Assembly: GCF_002709775.1 (NCBI RefSeq)
Contig: NZ_PAQR01000007.1
Location: 149,207-213,206 of the forward strand
Direction: 5' to 3'
DNA length: 64,000 bases
DNA from: Thalassospira sp.
GTDB lineage: Bacteria; Pseudomonadota; Alphaproteobacteria; Rhodospirillales; Thalassospiraceae
In this document: one piece after another, positions 33,180 to 41,872 of the stretch
Layout of the letters: each line of letters opens with the position of its first letter
Position numbering within the stretch: position 1 is the first letter of the stretch
Notes under the pieces: model-generated
What the model saw: the letters and a program-made list of their open reading frames with translations, nothing else
Database searches by the model: none
What the model was told of the DNA's origin: nothing
Position numbers and translations under genes: made by a program

Positions 33180-34873
33180 GCTGAACGCGCCTGCTCATCA
33201 AGTGCATTTGCTTCGTCTCGCGCACTTGCAATGTCCCGCGCCCAATAGGAGGCGTCTTCACCGCGTGCCTCAAGATACGCGCCTGCTGTTTCGCCATTCG
33301 GGCTACGCCATTGCGCCCAATCCTCGACAATAAAATCAGGGTCAAGGTTACCGATACGCTCAAGAACCGTTTCGAAACGAGCGCGCGTGGCGTCTATTTG
33401 CTGCGCGTCAAGCCGGCCGCCCAGTCCAGGCGCAATATCCCGGTTGAAATCGATACCGCTGAGAGTGTCGAACGTTTGTTTGTCAAGGAGTACGGGCTCA
33501 CCGCGGCTGTGCTGCCGTCTCAGGCTGCGGGCTCCAAGCAGGGCATCGCTGTTATGTCCGAACGCCGCGTCGTTATCAATGCCAACAAGTTTTACCCCGT
33601 CGTCTTTCAGGCTCACCATGTAGTTGCCAGCGTGGCGATCAAGTTGCCCGGCAATGCAGTCCAGAAGCTGCAAATCACAGAGCTGACGTTGAAGATCGGC
33701 CTGCTGATTGTTCGTCATGGGGGCGTCAAACGCGTCAATGACATTGTTCGAAAGCTTTTTCACGACAAATGGCTTGTCGTTTTCATTAAGCGCAACGTTG
33801 CCGTTTTCGTCGAATGTAAAGCCCTGTGATTCCAGAATCATCTTCCAGTCGTCGGCTTCCATCAATGCCTTTTGGCCGAGTAACCGGTTCCAGTCTTCGT
33901 CATCGACTTCCTGCTTTTCGGTTTTCATGGCATGCACGCCAGTGGCTTCTTCCATCATCAGGCCCACTTGGCCGTTATGTGTGCCAACCTCAACTTTGCA
34001 CAGCACGTTCAGCCCCAACGCCTGATCAATTGCGGAGGCTGCGAGATTACGTGCGGCAAAGCGCGGTAGCTCGAAACGGGCATGAACCGAACTGGCGAGC
34101 CCTTCCTCAACTTCGGGGACAGTCGACAACGCTTTGAATATGCGTGTTTCACCATCATTGTAGGTCAGTTTGGCAACGGTGTTCATCGCACCCTTGCCAA
34201 ATTCTTCGTTTACGCCGGACGGATCAATGTTGTTGTCGTTCAGTGCCGTGAAGTTGCAGTCTGCAAGGGAAAGACCAAATCGCTTTGCTTGAAGCATGTC
34301 ATTGATCTCAACACCTTGCTGGGTGTTATCACCGACGCGATTAAGGTCATTCTCGATGGATTGCAGTAGCCCGAATTCACTGGCGATCTGGTTGACGATT
34401 TCACGCATCGCAGAAACATTTTCCTGCTTTGACGTGTTCTTTTCGTGCTTGGCGATATAGGCGTCTGCACTTTCACGAATGTCGGCAAGCTGGTTGCGCA
34501 GGCTCATAAACTGCTCTTGACGATTGTCGCTGGGCGCATTTCTGAGTGCTACGTGATATTGCTGCAGGGCACTGGACATCGCCTTGAATTCACTGCTTCG
34601 GCGGTAGAGTGTCAGCCCGCCAATTTTGATGTCTTCTTTAGGCTGATAGTTTCCTAGCTTTTCCGACAGCGTTTCAAACGTCATCAAACGTTGTGAGATA
34701 TCGTTCTGTGCGACGCCGCGCGGGCGTTGTGCAATAACTGGACCCCCGGCATTTTGTGGCCGGTCATTCTGTACAGATGGATCTTCCTGATGAACGTTGG
34801 GGGCGACATTGTCCTGCGGGATCGTCCGGGCGGCATTAATCGCGGAGTTGTTGGATATCGGTGTCGGATTCAT
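33176..34873 (-). CDS. candidate T3SS effector with PI-kinase/HipA-like motifs
   Basis: A 565-residue protein starting at ATG 34873; the open frame extends 20 codons further but the added segment crosses an unlikely leader. The first about 60 residues are Asn/Pro/Gln-rich and disordered-looking, then a coiled-coil part to about 190. A kinase-like domain follows: GKGAMNTVAKLTYNDGETRIFKAL with a candidate ATP-binding Lys247, LLDCIAGQLDRHAGNYMV with catalytic-loop D412-R-H-x-x-N417, and VGIDNDAAFG with metal-binding D433/D435. This DRHxxN...DND arrangement is that of PI3/4-kinase-like and HipA-like enzymes. A hrp-box-like promoter lies 74 bases upstream. An effector kinase acting on host lipid or protein is inferred. 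Confidence 0.72.
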   Translation of the reverse strand: MNPTPISNNSAINAARTIPQDNVAPNVHQEDPSVQNDRPQNAGGPVIAQRPRGVAQNDISQRLMTFETLSEKLGNYQPKEDIKIGGLTLYRRSSEFKAMSSALQQYHVALRNAPSDNRQEQFMSLRNQLADIRESADAYIAKHEKNTSKQENVSAMREIVNQIASEFGLLQSIENDLNRVGDNTQQGVEINDMLQAKRFGLSLADCNFTALNDNNIDPSGVNEEFGKGAMNTVAKLTYNDGETRIFKALSTVPEVEEGLASSVHARFELPRFAARNLAASAIDQALGLNVLCKVEVGTHNGQVGLMMEEATGVHAMKTEKQEVDDEDWNRLLGQKALMEADDWKMILESQGFTFDENGNVALNENDKPFVVKKLSNNVIDAFDAPMTNNQQADLQRQLCDLQLLDCIAGQLDRHAGNYMVSLKDDGVKLVGIDNDAAFGHNSDALLGARSLRRQHSRGEPVLLDKQTFDTLSGIDFNRDIAPGLGGRLDAQQIDATRARFETVLERIGNLDPDFIVEDWAQWRSPNGETAGAYLEARGEDASYWARDIASARDEANALDEQARSA

Positions 34874-34946
34874 CGGATAGCCACTCTCTTTCTGATTAAC
34901 CTTCAACAGCACACCTGGACTAGCTCCGGGCAACTTGCGCTTATTG

Positions 34947-34975
34947 ATAAGTAACCAAAGGGGGCTTTGGGTTCC
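34947..34975 (-). promoter_or_regulatory. hrp-box-like promoter, kinase-like effector
   Basis: Minus strand: GGAACC (34975-34970), 15-base spacer, TTACTTAT (34954-34947). The -10 sequence TTACTTA is the same as at 17132. It lies 73 bases before the effector ATG at 34873. Confidence 0.72.
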
Positions 34976-35005
34976 CGAAAAGTCATCAAAAACTAATGTA
35001 ATACC

Positions 35006-35938
35006 TTATGAACGTGAACGCTGTACGGCGCGGGAAGGGATTTCACCGTAACGTTTACGGTACGCACGGCTGAAGTTGCTGAGGTGATTGTAGCCGACAC
35101 TTTGCGCGATTTGGCTGACCGACATCGTTGTATCTTTTAATGCCAGATGTGCGGCTTCCATCCGTTTTTCACGCACATAATCGCCGTAGCTCTGGTCTGT
35201 GTGTTTCACAAACAGCCGGTTCAGGTTGCTTTCGGAAATATCAAACTTTGTGGCCAGAAGTGCCCGGGACAACGGGCTTCCAAGGTTGCAATCAATAAAC
35301 GCCTTTAGATCAGCGAAAACATGTGTTTCCCATTCACGTTCTGCGTCAGGCTTTGTCTGATCTTTCCCGTACAGAATTGCAAAAATTTCGGCGATAAAAA
35401 GCGACGCCAAACCATTCGCTAGCAGGTTCTGGGCAGGGTTGGTCGTCTTCGCTGTGAAAAGCTGCATCGCAAGATTGTGAATTTTCCGGTTTGAGGGCGC
35501 TACATGCACATGACAAATGTTGTGCCGTGTTGAAACAAGCGGATCCAGAAACGACGGAACATTTTGACCAATTTGTTCGGCCAAAAAACGGGCAGGGAGC
35601 ATCACCGCCGCATAGCGGATGGTTTCACCCTTTTGCAGGCTGTAGGTTGTTTTGATCTGATCAACACGCTTTATCAGAGCGATGTCCGGATTTTGAGACA
35701 TTTCTTGCTGTTGCGGTATGTTCAGAACCGCTTCGCCAACAAGACACTTGCTGAAAACAACGCTTGGTTCATCGTGCGGGGGGCAGACGGTGATGTGGCA
35801 GTCTTCAAGCGCTTTGAGTTCAGCACGGTAAATCGTCAAGGCGTTGGCCAAGGCTGAACGACTGACATAGCCGCGCGTTCCGGGTACTTTGAAAACCAGA
35901 TGCTCGCTGTCGTGGGAAATTCGCGTGTGATTTTTCAT
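35006..35938 (-). CDS. AraC-family transcription regulator of the T3SS locus
   Basis: A 310-residue regulator with a C-terminal AraC DNA-binding domain (about 205-305): first helix-turn-helix SRALLATKFDISESNLNRLFVKHTDQSYGDYV and second SVSQIAQSVGYNHLSNFSRAYRKRYGEIPS. The N-terminal 200 residues are a ligand or partner-binding type domain without clear family. ExsA/LcrF are AraC-type activators of Ysc systems, so a role in T3SS control is plausible. A hrp-box-like site at 36148-36175 lies 210 bases upstream, placing it in the HrpL-like regulon. ATG at 35938 has only a weak purine-rich leader. Confidence 0.88.
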   Translation of the reverse strand: MKNHTRISHDSEHLVFKVPGTRGYVSRSALANALTIYRAELKALEDCHITVCPPHDEPSVVFSKCLVGEAVLNIPQQQEMSQNPDIALIKRVDQIKTTYSLQKGETIRYAAVMLPARFLAEQIGQNVPSFLDPLVSTRHNICHVHVAPSNRKIHNLAMQLFTAKTTNPAQNLLANGLASLFIAEIFAILYGKDQTKPDAEREWETHVFADLKAFIDCNLGSPLSRALLATKFDISESNLNRLFVKHTDQSYGDYVREKRMEAAHLALKDTTMSVSQIAQSVGYNHLSNFSRAYRKRYGEIPSRAVQRSRS

Positions 35939-36380
35939 TCCATGCCGAATTTTCTTTATTCTTCAATTTCTTGCAGGAGCCGTATCAAGGCGATTTCCTT
36001 TTTGGGCGAGGCAAAGCCGTACAGGTTTGTTCTGGGATTGATGTCATGAGCGCTCCGACGTGACTTCCGTCGCACTCAAGCGTTGCGCCACATATCCCAA
36101 TCTGTTGCATATGAGGCGACCAAGCCCGAATGCGGCCGTACTCACAGTAAGTGACAGGAACGCGCAAACAGTTCCCACAAAAGGCAAAAATAGCAAAATG
36201 GACATGCGATAGAGGAGCGTTCGTTTGCGTCCGCGGGGAAAGTCAGGGAAAAAGGAGGGCGGAACGGTTCCTGCGGAAATGTCTGACTTTAATGTCTTTT
36301 GATGGCCTTTTTGCCGCGCCCCGGTTGCCTTTGGCGGTTTATCATCTAGACTGCCCAAAAATATCAAGGTTCGGGGACGT
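35939..36380 (+). other. 442-base gene-poor interval, AraC gene to TPR/OGT gene
   Basis: The interval holds the hrp-box-like site on the minus strand at 36148-36175 and a GGAAC/GTTCC palindrome (about 36255-36265) between the divergent genes. The open frames within it (up to about 116 codons) lack ribosome binding sites or family resemblance, so I assign no gene. The leader before the AraC gene would be about 200 bases. Confidence 0.6.
36148..36175 (-). promoter_or_regulatory. hrp-box-like promoter upstream of AraC-type regulator
   Basis: Minus strand: GGAACT (36175-36170), 15-base spacer, TCACTTA (36154-36148). The nearest downstream gene on this strand is the AraC-family regulator starting at 35938, leaving an unusually long 210-base leader. 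Confidence 0.65.
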
Positions 36381-38561
36381 ATGGCGAAGCTCAAAGTTGA
36401 TCAGGCAATGAAGCGCGCGAAGGCGCATATGCGCAAAGGTGAAATGGCCGAGGCACGTGCACTTTACGAAGCCATCCTTGCCGATTACCCCAAAAATGAA
36501 CGCGTCAAAACCGCCATGGCTGAGCTCAGTGGTCCGGTCAAACCCGTAGCGGGGGCGAAGGTCGGCGCTGCTGCCGCTGGCGAGCCGCCAGCCGAGGTGT
36601 TTGCCAAGCTTTCGCAAGCCTATCAGGCCGGTCGCCTGCAAGACGTGCATGCCATGACCGGGCAGCTTTTGGGCCAATATGGCAATTCCGCCAAGCTGTG
36701 GAACTTCCGCGCGGCTGTGAGCAGCAACCTCAACCTGCTTAACGATGCCGAGCAGGCCTTGCGTCAGGTTGTGCGTCTGCAGCCCAACATGGTTGCAGCC
36801 AGAAGCAACCTTGGTGTCATTCTCGAACGTCTGGGCAAGCTGGCTGAGGCAGAAGAATGCTATCGCGCGGTAATTGCCGCTTCGCCTGAATTCCCGGAGG
36901 CGCACAACAATCTTGGCAATATCGTTAAAGCTGCAGGCAAGCTTGAAGAAGCCCAAGGCTGCTATCTGAACGCGATTGCGCGCAAGGCAGACTATGTCGA
37001 TGCGCACTATAATCTTGCCAATACGTTGCGTGAGCGCGAATTGCTTGAGGATGCCAAACAGCAATATTTCAAGACGCTCAAGCTGCAGCCAAAATTGGCG
37101 GAGGCCTGGTACGGCCTTGGCCAAACCATGGCAGCACTTAAATCCGCGCCCGAAGCGATTGAGGCTTACCAACGGGCCTTGGCGGCCAAGCCCGGCTACG
37201 TCCCGGCAATTGTCGAGCAACTGCGTCAACAAAGCCAACTATGCGACTGGCGGGCGTGTGAGCTGTTTGATCAATACGCTGATCAGCTTGGCGTGACGGG
37301 GGAGGCGGCGGTGCCATTCCCGCTGCTGCCGTTTGAAGATCATCCGGCGCACCAGCTTGAGCGCGCGCGCAACTGGGCACAAAACCAATTCTCGCCAGCC
37401 GCCCCGATTTCGACGATTGCACCAATCCCTGCCGACGGGCGCAAAATCCGGCTTGGCTATTTCTCGGCCGATTTTCATGATCATGCGACCATGTTCCTGA
37501 TGGCGGGCATCTTGCGCCATCATGACCGGTCAAAGTTCGAAATCTTCGTGTTCAGCTATGGCAAAAGCAAAACCGATGCGAACCGTGATCAGGTGCTTGA
37601 AAATGTTGATCAGTTCTTTGATGTGCAGGACATGTCCGATGGCGATCTGACGCAGTTTGCCCGCGAGCAAAACCTTGATATCGCGATTGATCTCAAGGGC
37701 TATACCCGCGATGCCCGGCTGGAGCCATTTACCGGGCGCATGGCGCCGCTTCAGATCAGCTATCTTGGCTATCCCGGCACACTGGGGGCAGATTTCATCG
37801 ATTATATCGTTGCCGACCCGGTGGTTGTTCCGTCCGAACAGCGTGGCGGTTATCATGAGAAGATCATTTATCTTCCCGATTGCTATCAGCCCAACGACAA
37901 CACGCGCGAAATTTCGACCAGATCGATGACGCGTGCCGAACTGGACCTGCCCGAAGACGGTTTTGTTTTCTGTTGTCTGAACAACAATTACAAAATGATG
38001 CCGCAGGAATTCGCCATCTGGATGCGCGTGATGGCAAAGGTCGAAGGCAGTGTGCTCTGGCTTTGGTGCAATGATGATGGGGCCAAGGCCAATCTGCGCG
38101 CGGCTGCAGAAAAGCACGGTATTTCGGGTGATCGCCTGATCTTTGCCGGTTACATGCCGCAATCCGAACATCTCGCGCGCCTGCGCCACGCCGATCTGTT
38201 TATCGATACCTTCAATGTCAACGCCCACACGACCGCAAGCGACGCGCTTTGGGCCGGATTGCCGGTGGTCACGCTGGCGGGTAAACAGTTCGCTGCGCGC
38301 GTTGCCGCCAGCCTGCTATCGGCTATCGGTCTGCCGGAGCTGATCACCGAAACGCCAGAGGCCTATGAAGAACTCATCCTCAAACTCGCGCAAACCCCCG
38401 ACATGCTGGCAGACCTTCGCACCAAGCTTGCCGCCAATCGCGAGACCAAGCCGCTCTTTGATACCGAGGGCTACACGCGCGGATTTGAACAGGGGCTGGA
38501 GCGTGCCTTTGCGCAAAGACTGGCCGGTGAAGAACTCTCGGATATTGCAGTGAGTGTTTAG
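36381..38561 (+). CDS. TPR protein with O-GlcNAc-transferase-like domain
   Basis: A 726-residue cytoplasmic protein. Residues 1-290 contain six or more tetratricopeptide repeats (for example RSNLGVILERLGKLAEAEECYR, HNNLGNIVKAAGKLEEAQGCYL). From about 355 there is a GT41/SPINDLY-type glycosyltransferase: IRLGYFSADFHDHATMFLMAG, DIAIDLKGYTRDARLEPF, APLQISYLGYPGTLGADFIDY, and near 640 FIDTFNVNAHTTASDALWAGLPVV (the nucleotide-sugar binding segment). Such enzymes transfer GlcNAc or a related sugar to protein Ser/Thr, in bacteria often flagellin. Substrate is not indicated. GyrA-like ordinary chromosome sequence follows; the gene may lie just outside the T3SS island. Confidence 0.9.
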   Translation: MAKLKVDQAMKRAKAHMRKGEMAEARALYEAILADYPKNERVKTAMAELSGPVKPVAGAKVGAAAAGEPPAEVFAKLSQAYQAGRLQDVHAMTGQLLGQYGNSAKLWNFRAAVSSNLNLLNDAEQALRQVVRLQPNMVAARSNLGVILERLGKLAEAEECYRAVIAASPEFPEAHNNLGNIVKAAGKLEEAQGCYLNAIARKADYVDAHYNLANTLRERELLEDAKQQYFKTLKLQPKLAEAWYGLGQTMAALKSAPEAIEAYQRALAAKPGYVPAIVEQLRQQSQLCDWRACELFDQYADQLGVTGEAAVPFPLLPFEDHPAHQLERARNWAQNQFSPAAPISTIAPIPADGRKIRLGYFSADFHDHATMFLMAGILRHHDRSKFEIFVFSYGKSKTDANRDQVLENVDQFFDVQDMSDGDLTQFAREQNLDIAIDLKGYTRDARLEPFTGRMAPLQISYLGYPGTLGADFIDYIVADPVVVPSEQRGGYHEKIIYLPDCYQPNDNTREISTRSMTRAELDLPEDGFVFCCLNNNYKMMPQEFAIWMRVMAKVEGSVLWLWCNDDGAKANLRAAAEKHGISGDRLIFAGYMPQSEHLARLRHADLFIDTFNVNAHTTASDALWAGLPVVTLAGKQFAARVAASLLSAIGLPELITETPEAYEELILKLAQTPDMLADLRTKLAANRETKPLFDTEGYTRGFEQGLERAFAQRLAGEELSDIAVSV

Positions 38562-38724
38562 GGGCAGGATCTATTGTGATCTGATGTCACATTCCTGACG
38601 AATTACTTCCAGATAAGGGATTGATCTTCCGGCACGATGGGCCGGAACGTTATGCGTTGCAGCCCGTTGTTATAGGGACTGCAAATAGATTGAGCACGCA
38701 GATGATCCCGACTTTGAAAGATTG

Positions 38725-39741
38725 ATGGATATGCCCAGCGACAGACCCGTTACGATGCTGACCCGCCGTGCCTTCTCAGCGACCCTTTTGGGCGCTGCAG
38801 CTGTTCCCTTTGCGGGTCGGGCCTTTGCGCAAACACCAAGCGACATCCGGTCGAAAATTGCCGACATGTCCCAGCTTCATGCAATCATGGTTCAGCGCGG
38901 TGATGAGGTCATTGTGGCTGAGGCACCGCGCGGGCCGGGGCTGGATCGGGTTGCGAACATCAAGTCCTGCTCTAAAAGCATCATCGGTCTGCTGACGGGC
39001 AACGCGATCGCAGAAGGTGCGATCCCCTCGGTCAAAGCCACCATCGGCGAAATCGCGCCGTCCATCATTCCGTCGAACGCCACCCCCGGTGTCGAAGATC
39101 TGACCATCGAAGATCTGGTAACGCTCAGGGCGGGGCTTGAGGGTACATCAGGGCGTAACTACGGCGCTTGGGTCAATTCCGATAACTGGGTTTCCTTTGC
39201 GCTGCGCCGACCGATGGTCGCAAGCCCCGGCGGGCGTATGATCTATTCCACCGGCACCACGCATATCCTTGGTGCGGTGCTGACGGTTGCGACGGGGAAA
39301 AGCCTGCTGGAACAGGCGCGCGCTGCCCTTGGTGAGCCGCTTGGTATTCAAATTCCGGCTTGGACACAGGATCCGCAGGGCTATTATTTCGGCGGGAACG
39401 AGATGGCGCTGACCCCGCGCGGAATGTTGCGCATCGGGGCGCTCATGCGCGACCAGGGCCGGTTCGATGGTGATCAGATCATCCAGGCCGACTGGATCGA
39501 CCAATCAACCCAGGCCCACACCCGATCCCCTTATTCGGGGCTTGCTTATGGCTATGGCTGGTTCCTGAGCCGCAGCGGCTTTATTATCGCCCGCGGCTAT
39601 GGCGGCCAGATCATCGCGGCACACCCGGAAAAGAATCTGGCGGTGGCCATCACCTCCGACCCAACCTCGCCCGCACGATCAGGCGGGTATTTTGGGCAAC
39701 TGATGAACCTGCTTGAGGGGCCGGTGCTTTCGCTGGCCTGA
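38725..39741 (+). CDS. Tat-exported serine hydrolase (class C beta-lactamase family)
   Basis: A 338-residue protein with an N-terminal twin-arginine signal (LTRRAFSATLLGAAAVPFAGRAFAQ), so it is probably folded before export to the periplasm. The catalytic SxxK motif is SCSK in NIKSCSKSIIGLLTG (about residue 90). A later YSTG and the C-terminal RGYGGQ, in place of the KTG/HxG triad, fit the beta-lactamase-related esterase/peptidase families rather than true AmpC. The substrate is unknown; antibiotic resistance should not be assumed. ATG at 38725 is used; ATG at 38731 is equally possible. Confidence 0.85.
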   Translation: MDMPSDRPVTMLTRRAFSATLLGAAAVPFAGRAFAQTPSDIRSKIADMSQLHAIMVQRGDEVIVAEAPRGPGLDRVANIKSCSKSIIGLLTGNAIAEGAIPSVKATIGEIAPSIIPSNATPGVEDLTIEDLVTLRAGLEGTSGRNYGAWVNSDNWVSFALRRPMVASPGGRMIYSTGTTHILGAVLTVATGKSLLEQARAALGEPLGIQIPAWTQDPQGYYFGGNEMALTPRGMLRIGALMRDQGRFDGDQIIQADWIDQSTQAHTRSPYSGLAYGYGWFLSRSGFIIARGYGGQIIAAHPEKNLAVAITSDPTSPARSGGYFGQLMNLLEGPVLSLA

Positions 39742-39879
39742 GGCTGGCGACAAAGAGCATGTAAAAACAAGGTTGTGCGCAGGTTGGGTCTGGAAACGAG
39801 TCTGTCCCCTTTCTCTGAAGTTGGTTTGTTGTTGTAGGAAAACTCGCTTAACTTGTTAGCTAGCGAAGCCGTTTATGGG

Positions 39880-40515
39880 CTAAGAATTACTTGTTCGGTC
39901 GCTTGTGTCTGTTTCGACCAATTCAAACTCCTCAGGGGCAAACAAATTGATAAATCGTCGACTGGCCTGTTCGGCGACACGTATTTTCCGAAGAAATCTC
40001 TCTGTTTCTTTTGCTCGCAGTACATCCGAGAGGGCATAAGTTACTACTTCACGATTCATCTCTGCTTTGTCGCTGTAAATATCAGTGTCTAAGTCCAGTT
40101 TTTGCATATGCCCAAGCAAATTTTGGATGTTCTTTATCGTATGTTCTTTTGTTTTTTTGAGAGCAAATTCGACCTCTTCTGGGTTCGGATTATTCCTTAT
40201 GAGACTGATGTAAAAACCAAAAGCATCGTAGTGCTTGGACAATGTTTGCATTGCTAGCTTGTTCGATTTTTGTCTCTGGCGATGCTTTAACGGTAGCATT
40301 GTGGAGCGATAAGCAAGATATCCACCGACGAGTGCTGCAAAGCCAGCAAGAAGTGTTTCCCATTGCAGGCGTTCAGACGGTGAGAATGGAAAGCCTGTAG
40401 GCATGTAGTCACCAAACTCCAAAACAATAGTGGTTCCTAGGACTGTGCCCGTTACAAATCCTGTTAAGATAAGAGCTGCTGCGTTTAAATTTGTGTCTGC
40501 CAACGTTTGCTCCAT
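39880..40515 (-). CDS. hypothetical membrane-anchored protein
   Basis: A 211-residue protein, family not recognised. Two hydrophobic segments near the N-terminus (about 13-33, AALILTGFVTGTVLGTTIVLE, and 53-68, LLAGFAALVGGYLAYRS) are followed by a charged, helical cytoplasmic part with many Lys, Glu and Arg. It is more AT-rich than its neighbours. It is transcribed away from pyrC and stands alone. Confidence 0.6.
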   Translation of the reverse strand: MEQTLADTNLNAAALILTGFVTGTVLGTTIVLEFGDYMPTGFPFSPSERLQWETLLAGFAALVGGYLAYRSTMLPLKHRQRQKSNKLAMQTLSKHYDAFGFYISLIRNNPNPEEVEFALKKTKEHTIKNIQNLLGHMQKLDLDTDIYSDKAEMNREVVTYALSDVLRAKETERFLRKIRVAEQASRRFINLFAPEEFELVETDTSDRTSNS

Positions 40516-40672
40516 TCAGTCAGGAAATAAGGCACTAGATTAAATGACATAGTCTAGAATGGACAGCGGAAGGCGATAATTCTAAGAGTTTACATTCCCA
40601 ATTCCACGCCAATCTGCTAGGTAACGCTCCATATTTCCCAAACGGGTTCATTGCTTGCCAGGAGATCGCCGC

Positions 40673-41716
40673 ATGTCGACCAACCGCATTACTCTTCGCC
40701 GTCCCGATGACTGGCATTTGCATCTGCGTGACGGCGAGATGTTGAAAGGTGTGATTGGCGAGACATCCGAGCATTTTGCCCGTGCGATCATCATGCCCAA
40801 TCTGGTGCCGCCAGTGGTCAAGACGGCTGATGCCGTGGCCTATCGCGACCGGATTACGGCCGCCATCCCGTCGGGCCATGATTTTACGCCGCTGATGACG
40901 CTCTATCTGACCGAGGGCAGCAATCCCGATGATATCGAGGAAGGCTACAAGGCCGGGGTGATCACAGCATTGAAGCTTTATCCGGCAGGGGCCACCACGA
41001 ACTCTGATAGTGGCGTGCGCAATTTCGATAATGCGATGCCGGCGCTTGAGCGTATGGCAGAGCTTGGCATTCCGCTTTGTGTGCATGGCGAAGTGACCGA
41101 TGCGGACATTGATATCTTTGATCGTGAGGCGGTGTTTATCGACCGGGTTCTTGATCCGTTGCGCAAGCGTCTGCCGGAACTGCGGGTGGTGATGGAGCAC
41201 ATCACGACCGAAGACGGCGTGGAATATGTCAAAGCCAATGACAAGAATTTGGGTGCGACGATCACGACGCACCATCTGATCATTAACCGTAATGCCATTC
41301 TGGTTGGCGGCATTCATCCGCATATGTATTGCCTGCCGGTCGCCAAGCGTGAAAAGCATCGTTTGGCGCTGCGTGCGGCGGCAACATCCGGTGATGCGCG
41401 CTTCTTCCTGGGTACCGATTCAGCGCCGCACACTGACGAGCGCAAGGAAAGCCCGTGCGGTTGTGCCGGTATCTTTACCGCCAATAACACTGTGCAGCTT
41501 CTGGCCCACGTGTTTGAGGAAGAAGGGGCGCTTGATAAGCTTGAAGGCTTCGCCTCCTTGCATGGGCCGCAATATTACGGCCTGCCGCTTAATGGTGATC
41601 AGATCACGTTGGAAAAGCGCAGCGAGCCGGCGAAATTCGCCGAAAAAATCGAAACCGGCGAAGGGCCTGTGACGGTGTTTAATCCGGGCTTTGATGTGTT
41701 CTGGCATTACGCGTAA
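40673..41716 (+). CDS. pyrC: dihydroorotase PyrC
   Basis: A 347-residue zinc dihydroorotase that interconverts carbamoyl-aspartate and dihydroorotate in pyrimidine synthesis. Metal and catalytic motifs: [10 protein letters not shown] (HxH), [18 protein letters not shown] with the carboxylated Lys, [25 protein letters not shown] and FLGTDSAPH (catalytic Asp). Length equals E. coli PyrC (348). ATG at 40673 has AGGAGA eight bases upstream, better than the upstream extension to 40655. A terminator follows the gene. Confidence 0.97.
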   Translation: MSTNRITLRRPDDWHLHLRDGEMLKGVIGETSEHFARAIIMPNLVPPVVKTADAVAYRDRITAAIPSGHDFTPLMTLYLTEGSNPDDIEEGYKAGVITALKLYPAGATTNSDSGVRNFDNAMPALERMAELGIPLCVHGEVTDADIDIFDREAVFIDRVLDPLRKRLPELRVVMEHITTEDGVEYVKANDKNLGATITTHHLIINRNAILVGGIHPHMYCLPVAKREKHRLALRAAATSGDARFFLGTDSAPHTDERKESPCGCAGIFTANNTVQLLAHVFEEEGALDKLEGFASLHGPQYYGLPLNGDQITLEKRSEPAKFAEKIETGEGPVTVFNPGFDVFWHYA

Positions 41717-41738
41717 GCGGATATTCGAAGACAAAGCA

Positions 41739-41767
41739 AAAGCGGCTCCATCGGGGCCGCTTTTTTC
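41739..41767 (+). terminator. rho-independent terminator after pyrC
   Basis: AGCGGCTCC / GGGGCCGCT stem with a 3-4 base loop followed by TTTTTT. It ends the pyrC transcript. Confidence 0.85.
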
Positions 41768-41777
41768 GTGGGTGTTC

Positions 41778-41858
41778 GTCATTCCGGACGGCGCATGGTG
41801 TTGGGCCGGAATCTTTATGCCGTGGCCGATAATGGATTTCCGCCTGCGCGGGAATGAC
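41778..41858. repeat. inverted-repeat intergenic element
   Basis: GTCATTCC (41778-41785) and GGAATGAC (41851-41858) face each other around about 65 bases with further short complementary parts. It looks like the short palindromic intergenic repeats found in many alphaproteobacteria. Only one copy was seen in this window, so its repeat nature is inferred. Confidence 0.5.
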
Positions 41859-41872
41859 GGGGTGGGATCTGC

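Noticed and set aside
36044-36394. 116-codon minus-strand frame with a hydrophobic segment before the OGT gene
   Set aside because: It overlaps the divergent gene start and the hrp-box-like site, and no ATG has a ribosome binding site; the hydrophobic part could be chance.
38725-39741. True class C beta-lactamase (AmpC)
   Set aside because: SxxK is present but the KTG box reads RGYGG, and the order of motifs is that of the general beta-lactamase-related hydrolases.
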